Assembly: GCF_905147365.1 (NCBI RefSeq)
Contig: NC_056408.1
Location: 2,356,001 to 2,420,000, forward strand
Source: Aricia agestis
Taxonomy: Eukaryota > Arthropoda > Insecta > Lepidoptera > Lycaenidae
Length of the DNA stretch: 64,000 nucleotides
Reading direction: 5' to 3'
The notes under the pieces are model-generated. The model did no database searches and was not told the DNA's origin. It saw only the letters and a list, made by a program, of their open reading frames with translations. Below are positions 54,226 through 62,869 of this stretch, in pieces. Every line of letters starts with the position of its first letter. Within the stretch, counting starts at the first letter, position 1. The position numbers and the translations under genes are program-made.

Positions 54226-54268
54226 TATATACATACATACAAGAATTGCTCGTTTAAAGATATAAGAT

Positions 54269-55246
54269 AAAGGACATGACGGCATTTTAGCTACTAAGTT
54301 ACTTAAGCACGTAGAATAAAATTGAGGACCATTTTCTTTTTATTCTTATACTTAGCACTGTTATTTGAATAATAAAAGTATGAGCAACTTAATACATAGT
54401 ATTCCCATTACGTGTTTATCCCGTAATAATTTGGAACTCTTGTTTTTTGTTTTACAATTTTCGACAATCCGTGCGCGGAATAAATTTGAGGCGAACGGAA
54501 AATATAATAAGCGAAAAGTGAGAGGCTGAGTGCGAATAAAAGGTTGCTAAAGTGTCGCGGTACGTTACGAGAAAATGAAAGAGTTCAGAAGCTTGCATTT
54601 ATTGTTCACTACAGACGTGTAAGGTAGCAGTGAAAGGCTTATACTGAGAAAGTTCGTTTGTTTATTACCTTTTTACGCTTTAACCAATGACCGTTTTAGA
54701 TATGCGAGAGTCCTAAAAAATGGCAAAGGAAATTTGCAATCACGGAAACGTACACCTTCGTTTCCCATTTATAATTAAATTTTTGTGCAGAGAGTAAAAT
54801 AGGGCAGTAATATGAATTCTGATTTCTATCATTAATCTCTAAAAGTACATAATATAGATAATATGCATATTCACCGGTACCGTATTTTCGACTTAACAAA
54901 GTAGATTGTTCCCCATAAACAAGTTGCCTGGAAACATCCCTTAATTGAATGTTTTGTGTTCACTGAACATCCGACTAACAAAAGCCAGAGGTTAAAAATT
55001 CGGGTAACGAGCTTCAAACAAAAAGTTGTTTCTTCGCCCTCACCTTAATTACTTTACATTCTTTGACGGGTTCGATTTTTAATGAATTTTTACCGTGGGT
55101 TTGTAACAAAAACAGAATTTTACTAACTACTTGGGCTAAAATATGTCAGAAAAAACAAGCAATTACTATCTTTAAGTTTGTGATAAATGACAGCTGACAA
55201 AGACCCTATTGATACTGTATATTTGCTTGATGTTGGGTGATAAGTA
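54269..55246. other. No recognisable gene
   Basis: AT-rich, no element recognised beyond a few Helitron-like words near 54640. Confidence 0.3.
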
Positions 55247-55410
55247 ATGAAAGTTTTGGAAGAGGCGAGAGCTCTGGTACGGAGAGAAGTAAGCGCGGGG
55301 ATGACGAGCCGTAAGCGTGGTTCGGAGCCCGTTTGGAGGCCGGAGCGAGGCCATTGCGATATCATTACGATGAGCAAGAAGTTTCATACAAACAATGCCG
55401 AACGACTCGA
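55247..55410 (+). other. GC-richer open stretch, unidentified
   Basis: A frame of 103 codons begins MKVLEEARALVRREVSAGMT, then RKRGSEPVWRPERGHCDIIT. The first 45 codons are GC-rich and the rest AT-rich. The minus strand is open too. It could be an exon or a decayed repeat. No family is recognised. Confidence 0.2.
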
Positions 55411-56263
55411 GACCTTATATAAATGTAAACACTCAGAAAAGAGTCACTCCGTCACTCCTTATCTAAATAATTATCGATTAATTTTGACTTACGCTGGCAA
55501 TACTATTGTAGAAGGCAATTCACTTAGCGAGATCCTCCCATCCTCCCCATTTAGGTAATGACTTACATTTATCTCGGCAGTCGGCAGTCGGCACACACAG
55601 CGGAGTCAACATTCAAATGAGATTGGCGATCATCCCTTTTCTTATGCCTAAAGCTAAATAAACCTACGTTCACAACAAATACTATAATTGTATTTCATAT
55701 ATGCAAGGATTTATACAAAATCAAGAATGTATTAGGAACCCTCACCGAAATATTATCATCGTGAATTTGGAAACATATTTTCATAGTTCTTACAGCGCCT
55801 GTACTGGCAAACAAGGGTTATTTGAATAGCTTACAAATTATTATTAGCTTCTTTACGCCGAGTGGAGACGAGAACTCGCGCTCATCACGCAGAACGCAAA
55901 CGAATAGAAGTCGTGACTCGTTACTCTTGTACGATAAAGGAAAAGTGTTATTGACCCACTTCGTTAATAATAAACACAAAGGATGCTAAATCACGTTATT
56001 TGTACACCGTACATACATCACGATAAACGCACCTGTGAGCCAGCGTTAAACATCCAATCCGTCTTGTTATTGACAAGAATAAACATAAACAGACCGAAAA
56101 TCATGATAATCACGTTAAATAACAAACAAAGTCTGCATACAGACGGACTGTTCCTATTTAGATATTATATATTTCACGCTACATGTAGAGTAAGTAAAAG
56201 TGAAGCTTTTACTCGAAAAGTAAGTAAGTACAAAAGCAATTTGCAGAAAATTGATAGCCATAT
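55411..56263. other. No recognisable gene
   Basis: AT-rich; short frames only. Confidence 0.3.
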
Positions 56264-56391
56264 TAAGCGCTGAACCGATTTTGCTGAAACTTGGTATGGA
56301 GATACTTTGAGTCCCATGAAAGGACACAAAAATGTATCTTTCCCGAGCGATAAGCGAATTTTGGCGCAACGGACTTGCAAGCGTTATCTAG
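56264..56391 (+). mobile_element. Lep1-like Helitron, 5'-truncated
   Basis: CGCTGAACCGATTTTGCTGA, GGAGATACTTTGAGTCCC, GGCGCAACGGACTTGCAAGC then GTTATCTAG. Confidence 0.68.
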
Positions 56392-56413
56392 TATCATGTA
56401 ATGTGATTATCTA

Positions 56414-56650
56414 GTACAGCGGTCCGCAACCTTTTCGATATTGCGACCCAAAAATTAAAAAAAGAGTTATGAGCGACCCGAGAAAAAAAATCACTAAGTT
56501 AACAAGTGCAAAGTTTGGTTCAGATAACAAAGTAAGCTATTTTTATTTCTTAAATTGTTTATATTGAAGAGTTTATTTATTTTGGATTTATAATGAAATT
56601 ACAGGACCTTGTTGACTTTTTTGGTATCTTTCGCGACCCGCGACCCGCGA
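56414..56650 (+). mobile_element. hAT-type element, one end
   Basis: CAGCGGTCCGCAACCTTTTC, then ATTGCGACCCAAAAATT is the usual start of a small hAT element. CGACCCGCGACCCGCGA occurs at the other side, but the inverse terminus is missing. Confidence 0.45.
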
Positions 56651-57955
56651 TTTTGATTTTGATTTTTCAATGAGCTCTTTCTGTATAGAAAACTACCACG
56701 CCAAACAATATTCACAAATTTTGGACCCCACTAATATAAATTCAATTATTTGCATACCTACAGACCACCCACTAACTTATAATTACGGCATTTTTCTCCA
56801 AAAAGTCTCGAAAAAACAAATCATATTTTTATTTAACATTTATTGCACACAAGACCCAAAACGACGTAACGAAATTTCTTACAGCAGCCCTACGAAGAGA
56901 GGAAATCTTGTATAGCTATGCTAATTGCTAATAATATAATATAGTATCTTAGCAAATGTTAAAGGGGGTTCGAAATATATTTTAATAGAGTACTCAGTAG
57001 TGGTTGTCAAAAAAACTTGTACAGTTTTTATATTGGAAACACCTATTTCTACTATTCTTTCTATTCTACTCCATGCATTTTAAGCAGTCCTGATTATTAA
57101 TATCAAATTGCTCTTATTTCATGAATATTAAAAACTGAACTTTTAAACCTCTTGATTGCAATAAATACAATTCTCGTCGCAACTTTTAACGACACTAATC
57201 AAGTTGTGAAATTTCAATTTTTGACCGACAATATCCGCCGTTCGCGGCAATTTCAGTTTAGTTATAGTTTTACGATTTTTGAGATTTTTATCTTTGCTAC
57301 ACGAACTTTGTGATGATTTCTGGTTATGTTGGTGTATCCTCATCAACAATTTGTAGTCGTTTTGTTTCAGTCACTTCAGTTTTTTTTTTTTAATTATAAA
57401 CCGTAAGTTCGTGTGGCAAAAAAGTTCTAATTTTGCTGACCAGTGTAATTGATATTTGTTACAGACAGTACAGTTCATCTATTCACCAGCGCTTTTTTGG
57501 CCAAACGAGCGTAATTTGTGAGTTGTGAATTTCGGCTGGCAGAAATGGCAGAAATTCTGCTGCATTCAGTTTTATACAAAAGTCCTGTTTGATTCACACG
57601 GGCGTAATTTTGTGAGTCATGATTTGTATGAAAAGATATTTACGCGACCGAAATTCTGCGACTCACAATCACAACTTACAAATTACGCTCGTTTGGCCCT
57701 CACCGTCACTGTTGAATAGATAAACTAATGTTACCTCAGTATCCACTGTGTAAGGGCATTAGTTTGCTGTGCGCACAAACGGATCTGTTATGCAATCTAT
57801 CTCTTTTAGACATCGTAACATAGCATGTGGTATGTAAGTACTATCAGAGAACTTGATTCGTAGGCAGATTGTGGACCTACGTGATATTTTGGTCCCTTTA
57901 TTAATCATGGTTATTGGCAAAATTTTAATACATAAAATAAATTGACAATCAGACC
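56651..57955. other. No recognisable gene
   Basis: AT-rich. 57480-57690 has a partly inverted repeat (GAGCGTAATTTGTGAGTTGT / CAACTTACAAATTACGCTCG). 57837-57955 is the GTACTATCAGAGAA repeat. Confidence 0.35.
57486..57697. mobile_element. MITE, GGCCAAACGAGCGTAATTTG ends
   Basis: TTTTTGGCCAAACGAGCGTA, ATTTGTGAGTTGTGA and its inverse TCACAACTTACAAATTACGC, TCGTTTGGCC bound about 210 bp. Confidence 0.6.
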
Positions 57956-57962
57956 AAATGAT

Positions 57963-58328
57963 AATAATAATAGCTCCCACACCGGTTTCGGTGATGGTGG
58001 CCGGTTTCATTGAAAACCAGGCCAGCTACGCAGGAGTTATTTTATAGTGCCCAAGTGTGTGCGCAGTACACAAGAGCACTCTCTATTCTTTTACTCTCAT
58101 AACCCAGTGGGACGGAAGACCGATACGACCGGCGAGAGATCAGGCGCAGGACCGACTTTTTACATGCCCATCCGACGCATGGATCATCTTATTTGTCAGA
58201 CGATCAGGTGATCAGCCTGCATTGTCCTAACCAAACTTGGAAATAACATGTTTCCAACGCGGGATTCGAACCCACGACCTCCGGAGTCGAGAGCGACGCT
58301 CTAACCACTAGACCACGGAGGCGTCTAT
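57963..58328 (-). mobile_element. SINE S2 with tRNA-like head, full length
   Basis: On the minus strand it begins GCCTCCGTGGTCTAGTGGTT (A box) and has the B box GGGTTCGAATCCCGCG. The body has TTTCCAAGTTTGGTTAGGAC and CAGGCTGATCACCTGATCG, and it ends GGGAGCTATTATTATTAT. The 7-bp duplication AAATGAT lies at 57956-57962 and 58329-58335. It resembles the HaSE-type SINEs of Lepidoptera. Confidence 0.85.
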
Positions 58329-58844
58329 AAATGATGGAGGTCCGTCAACTGCCTTTGAATCAATTTCTTTGATGGTACTTCTGCACATTTGACAAACAAT
58401 GAAATTTCTATCTTCTAGATTAAATACGTATTTTCGTCAATACTTATCGTCGTCATGAGGCTCCGTCTACGAATATAATATTCGTTATTCATAATAGTAC
58501 TGATAATTTCATCGGATTTATTTAAAGCAATATTTTTAAAATTGAACTGACACCCCATAAAATTCCCGTCAGCATCAGCTCCTCATTCAATACATGATTT
58601 CGACAGCAACATAAATTATACAGCAATAAACAACACTCGATACCAATTAAATTCAGAAACAATAACGTGAAATTAAGAAATTTAAAAACAACCCCGATAT
58701 GAAACTCTACTCTTCTTTCTCTTCGTCTGGAATCAGAATTCGAAATATTGAACCGATTGAAATATGCTAAAAAGTAAACAGCATGAGGTAGACAAACCCT
58801 AATTTTTAAGCACTATGGGGCTGGTGATGAGGAACTATTACTAT

Positions 58845-59082
58845 AGGTCTACCAGAATCTGATGGCAAACAGTAAGAAAATAAATTGACTTTTGATGAAA
58901 ATGTTTTATTCCTATTACCCCGGTATTGCTAACCGGGGTAATAGGAATAAAACATTTTCATCCTTTTTTTTCCTTTAGCGGCTATTATGTGTGAAACATT
59001 CAAATATAAAAATTTATCCAATGATCAAGGATATTATTTGAAAATCTGCCGTCAAAATTCGCTATCAGATTCTGGTAGATCT
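58845..59082. mobile_element. MITE, AGRTCTACCAGAATCTGATRGC ends
   Basis: AGGTCTACCAGAATCTGATG and ATCAGATTCTGGTAGATCT are inverted; 238 bp. It contains the perfect hairpin at 58894-58962. Confidence 0.65.
58894..58962. repeat. Perfect 31-bp hairpin, 7-nt loop
   Basis: Arms 58894-58924 and 58932-58962 are exact reverse complements around ATTGCTA. Confidence 0.85.
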
Positions 59083-59789
59083 TTAAAAAGTAAGACTCGA
59101 TCATGTCAGCTTTCACGCAAAAAAACTAGATCAAAATCGGTCTACCCGTTTGGATTCTAGTAACTACGCGATGTCACGGACAGACACGCACACTGACTGA
59201 CAGACAGACAGACAGATGGATAGACTTATATATATTCCAACTTCAGAACTGAGTCAAAACAACTACCTGCAGGTAATCTAATACTCGACTGAAGTTAAAG
59301 TACCAAAGTTTAATAAACACAGGACCTGCAGGGTGATTACGATTTTGCGACAGACAGCAGAATATATTGTGCCAATTCTGCTGTCAAACGGCTGTTGCAT
59401 AGTTGTCACAAGATATATGTCCTGCCGAAATGCTAGCAGCACATACAACGGACACATAGACACCCAAGAGTACTATCACTTTATTTTATTACTTTTTGTA
59501 TATCCGGCCAGCGCCGCACCGGCAACTCGGTAACTGGAAGGCGTGAAAACGGCCTAGGAACGCCAGTACTTAATTTTAATAAATATGGCACTCGGAATAG
59601 GCTTGGCAATATAATACAATACAGTTCCTATAATTAAAAGATAATATCAACTTTAGCGCTCGCTGTAAACCTTTAAGAGTTGTTTAGGGCTCTATTAAGC
59701 TAAAATTTGTTTATTACTCTTTGAAATCGGCTCCATTATTATTAGTATTTTACCTATCAGTGTGGAGGTATAGAAATTATTTAAAGACT
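59083..59789. other. No recognisable gene; decayed repeat pieces
   Basis: 59100-59235 has TTTCACGCAAAAAAACTAGA, ATCAAAATCGGTCTACCCG and a GACTGACAGACAGACAGACA run typical of decayed insect repeats. 59455-59502 resembles the right end of the AACAAAACTAAGTGATAATA MITE. Confidence 0.4.
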
Positions 59790-59792
59790 TAT

Positions 59793-60054
59793 TTACCATG
59801 ACTATTTATTGTTGATGAATGATGAGTTACAATGTTGAGAGCTTAAAACGAAGTGAATAAGACGTAATTACAAAAAGATGACTATTAAAATATTAAGTTA
59901 GATGTTTAGAAATTCCTGTACAAATTGGGAATGGTGCCGATTCAAGATGGCCTAGAATCCTAGATGATGCAACCATGAGTGACAAATAATAAACTGTCAC
60001 ATATCTATTCCCCCCATGCGGGCCCCATGAAAGAAAAAATCTATACATGACAAA
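59793..60054 (+). repeat. Candidate 5' LTR piece of the gypsy remnant
   Basis: ATGACTATTTATTGTTGATG, ATTCCTGTACAAATTGGGAA, TGGTGCCGA and CAACCATGAGTGACAAATAA recur in the same order at 61997-62180. The two copies lie in direct orientation on either side of gag/protease pieces, so they are probably LTR sequences. TG/CA ends were not identified. Confidence 0.45.
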
Positions 60055-60055
60055 T

Positions 60056-60402
60056 AGTACGGGAGCCCTAGAACATTTTTTTATTACTATCAAGTTTATT
60101 TTTGTGAGTAGTTTCATTTTGATATAAGACGAACAACTTTTTTATCGGCGAAAAATCTTGAAAGTGGTAGCTAACAGAGATAGAAAGGATTTCATACTTT
60201 GAATTGATGGTCCTAAAATATGGACTGTTTTATTTGTAAGACAATATTGTTATTCTTAAATTATATGACTACGAGTATTAATCAATCAATATACAAAAAA
60301 TCAGCTTGTTGATTCGATATTGTTCGTCTTATCAAAATGAAGCTACTCACAAAAAATAACCTGATAGTTATCAAAAAAAATAATTGTAGGGCTCCCGTAC
60401 TA
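60056..60402. mobile_element. MITE, TAGTACGGGAGCCCTA ends
   Basis: AGTACGGGAGCCCTA and TAGGGCTCCCGTACT are inverted. The arms continue with TTTGTGAGTAG(T/C)TTCATTTT and GACGAACAA; about 90-bp arms. Confidence 0.7.
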
Positions 60403-60667
60403 AAAGATAATATTAATTATTATGAAGAAAGAAGAAATTAGTTAATATTTAATATTTGTAAAAAAAATACATACTTACGAAATTATCAACATAATGTCCA
60501 TAAGCACTGAATTGTATTTTATTTTACCACTGCACTGTACTATTATTTGTTCACCACTTTTTAACACTGAAATACCACTTTGCGGTCACGGATGAGTCCA
60601 TTTCTTTCAAGGGCCTCGACCTGCTTAGGCCACCGTGTAGACTGGCTTGGTGTGCTGCTCTGGAGGA

Positions 60668-60744
60668 CTGAAGTTGTCTGCAGTAGCCGGGGGTGCTGGC
60701 GATGTTGAGTTACAAGGACCCCCGGCTACTGCAATCAACTTCAG
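60668..60744. repeat. 27-bp near-perfect hairpin
   Basis: CTGAAGTTG...CAGTAGCCGGGGGT pairs with ACCCCCGGCTACTG...CAACTTCAG around a 23-nt centre, just ahead of the gypsy gag frame. Confidence 0.6.
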
Positions 60745-60897
60745 CCCTGAAACTGAAGTGTGATTTAAAATCCGGCACTATTTATATCGCACACCTAAAT
60801 CGGCTTTTCAATTGCGGATTCTACCGATTTTAGATTTCGAAAAGCGACATAATTTTTGTACCGACGCGACGTATCAGTGACCGAAGAGAAGTCCAAG

Positions 60898-61314
60898 ATG
60901 AGCAACCCCGAACAATCGAAATTTCCTCCAGCCGCTCCCGCTTCAACGAGCAGCGCTACGCCCGAGCTAGCAGCAGTCACCGTATCTTCAAGGCTTCCAG
61001 ATTTTTTATGTGACCAAGCACGTCTATGGTTCGTCCAATGCGAGGCAATTTTAATACCACAAAAGCTGTCTGATAAAGCAAAATACAACCTGGTCGTCAC
61101 CAAACTTGGCAAAGACGTCATTCAACAGGTCAGCGATATTCTACTCTCTCCACCAACGACTAACAAGTACCAGGCACTTAAGGACAGGCTTCTAGCGGTC
61201 TATGAGGAATCGGAAAACCGCCAATTATTTACGTTTCCGTTCTGCCTGCAACCAAAAGACCCCAGCAAAAACGATAAGGAATATAATTTAAAGGCAGCCG
61301 CGATCAAAACCTAG
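60898..61314 (+). pseudogene. Ty3/gypsy gag, 3'-truncated
   Basis: Starts MSNPEQSKFPPAAPA. It has the conserved retrotransposon capsid segment LPDFLCDQARLWFVQCEAIL, then LSDKAKYNLVVTKLGKDVI and LKDRLLAVYEESENRQL. These are the W-F and Y-x-x-L-x-x-x-F/Y-like positions of insect gypsy (Mdg3-like) gag. The usual continuation into the C-terminal capsid and zinc knuckle is replaced by FPFCLQPKDPSKNDKEYNLK and a stop. A large deletion therefore removed the end of gag and the start of pol. Protease-like sequence follows at 61722. The upstream in-frame ATG at 60856 only adds a short leader. Confidence 0.72.
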
Positions 61315-61332
61315 AGAACCATGAATCTAGTA

Positions 61333-61445
61333 TAGCTTGTCTAATTTGAAATGACGCGCCCCACCACTTCACTAGTGGATATAAATGAAAATTTTTGTAC
61401 TGTGAATACGTAGGGAGGGCGCGTCATTTTCAGTTAGACAAGCCC
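61333..61445. mobile_element. MITE, GCTTGTCTAAYTKRAAATGACGCGCC ends
   Basis: AGCTTGTCTAATTTGAAATG, ACGCGCCC and its inverse GGGCGCGTCATTTTCAGTTA, GACAAGCC bound 113 bp. TA-like borders. Inserted in the gypsy remnant. Confidence 0.65.
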
Positions 61446-61452
61446 TACTGAA

Positions 61453-61721
61453 CAGTGTCGTAAATAGGGTGGTGCCACCGGTGCCCAGGCACACGGCGTA
61501 GACTCTGGGGGGGGCGCAAGAATGGCCAGACCAGGCAGACTCTTATTCTTTCGAATTTCCCCCGATAAGTACTTCCCGCTGCGCCCCAGAGATGTTTTTC
61601 AATGTAGTAAAATAAATCTATAGCCGAACATAATATAACCTCCTTTTTTGGAAGCCAGTTGAAAAACAAGGGTGCAGTTATAAGCTCGCACAGGGCGCAA
61701 AAAAGGCTATTTGCGACACTG
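61453..61721. mobile_element. hAT MITE with perfect 8-bp duplication
   Basis: CAGTGTCGTAAATAG and CTATTTGCGACACTG ends. CTACTGAA is duplicated at 61445-61452 and 61722-61729. 269 bp, non-coding. Confidence 0.88.
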
Positions 61722-61996
61722 CTACTGAATCTCAAGCTTCGAAGACCGCACTCCTGGACTTTTACTCTCGCAGACGTAAAATATCCAATTTTAGGCACCG
61801 ACTTCTTAAGCCATCACAATTCACAAGCTATTTGTCGACGTTAGCAACAGGAAATTAATAGAAATGTGACAAATCTCAACATTATCGGGTCTGTGGTGAC
61901 ATATTATTATGACGGAGCGACAATCAAAACAATCGATGTCACTAACCCTTACTACGAGCTACTATCAGGCATCAGCCTACCTGGACATCACCAATA
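61722..61996 (+). pseudogene. Ty3/gypsy protease end and pol linker remnant
   Basis: One frame gives LLNLKLRRPHSWTFTLADVK, then YPILGTDFLSHHN. This is the C-terminal part of a retropepsin (the I-L-G-x-D-F-L motif). After a break, RKLINRNVTNLNIIG and TIDVTNPYYELLSGISLPGH match the linker before reverse transcriptase in insect gypsy elements. The protease active site (D-T/S-G) is absent because of the upstream deletion, and no reverse transcriptase follows. The remainder runs directly into a repeat of the candidate LTR. A dead internal-deletion derivative. Confidence 0.65.
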
Positions 61997-62190
61997 ATTA
62001 TTTACCGTGACCATTTATTGTTGATGAGTTACAAATTACAATATTGCGAGCTTAAAGTTAGATGTTTGAAATTCCTGTACAAATTGGGAATGGTGCCGAG
62101 TGCAAAATGGCCTATAAGAATCCTAGAGCGATGTGCAGATGAGGTGTTTTACGCAACCATGAGTGACAAATAATAAACTAATTGTATTAT
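61997..62190 (+). repeat. Candidate 3' LTR piece of the gypsy remnant
   Basis: Direct repeat of 59793-60000 (GTGACCATTTATTGTTGATG, AATTCCTGTACAAATTGGGA, ACGCAACCATGAGTGACAAA) with several indels between copies. Confidence 0.45.
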
Positions 62191-62216
62191 AACTTAATAT
62201 AAAAGTACCTGGATGA

Positions 62217-62498
62217 CCGAGCTTTGCTCGGTATAGCAAACACTTGACTTCGTGTTACTTAATAACGCCATCTGCTGGTCGTTAAAATAATTAGTTGCAA
62301 ACAAAATAGTATTATTATTCGCCAATAGATGTCAGGAAGAGTCATATTTTTCAATTTATCGATTATCGATAAAACACGAATAAAAATACATTTTCCGAAA
62401 ACGAATCCTAGCTAGATCGATTTATCGCCCCCGAAACCCATATATATATATATATATATACAAGAATTCAAGAATTGCTCGTTTAAAGATATAAGATA
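62217..62498 (-). mobile_element. Helitron, ACCGAGCAAAGCTCGGT family, variant
   Basis: Has the ACCGAGCAAAGCTCGGTC hairpin and GGGGGCGATAAATCG, and the TCTTATATCTTTAAACGAGC start with a doubled CAAGAATT. About 110 extra bases (62240-62355, containing AACGCCATCTGCTGGTCGTT) lie behind the hairpin. No CTAG end. Confidence 0.65.
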
Positions 62499-62574
62499 TT
62501 CGACATGTAGGCACAGTATATTAATTACTTTTAGGGTAGTCACGAGTCACACTATACGACCATAATATTATACA

Positions 62575-62760
62575 CTAGGGTTGCTGAGGATTCCTCTTCC
62601 GCTTCCTCATAATGAGGAAGTTCCGCAATATTTTGGGTTCCTCAACCGTTACCGCATCCTCATAAATAAAAATAAAAAAATCCTCTTCCGCTATCGCTTC
62701 CTCAAAATTTAAGAGGAATTTATGAGGAATTTCACTGCGCATGCGCGTCGCGTATCCAAT
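62575..62760. repeat. GGAATTCCTCA/TTCCTCAT-rich repeat element
   Basis: Many copies of TTCCTCAT and its near inverse GAGGAA (GCTGAGGATTCCTCTTCCGC, TTAAGAGGAATTTATGAGGA). The open minus frame is a by-product of these repeats. Probably the end of a DNA element. Confidence 0.4.
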
Positions 62761-62869
62761 CATGGCAATGCACACGCCAGAGCCAGAGAATTGTATCATT
62801 CACTCATCTTTTTTTTGTGTGCGTGTGTTGTGTATGTTTTTTTTATTGCTGAAGGCAGGTCATCTATTG

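Larger units (their letters stand above)
53450..54268 (-). mobile_element. Helitron, ACCGAGCAAAGCTCGGT family, host of a nested stack
   Basis: CTAG end at 53450-53453 and GGGGGTTTCGGGGGCGATAG, then a (TA)n tract. The 5' part CAAGAATTGCTCGTTTAAAG resumes at 54238-54268. The (TA)n, a SINE and a MITE lie between. Confidence 0.7.

Noticed and set aside
58251..58328. tRNA gene on the minus strand
   Set aside because: Same reasoning: B box and head of SINE S2, continuous with the 366-bp SINE and flanked by its 7-bp duplication.
62575..62799. 74-codon minus-strand frame
   Set aside because: A by-product of TTCCTCAT/GAGGAA repeats, with low-complexity Glu/Ile/Phe content.
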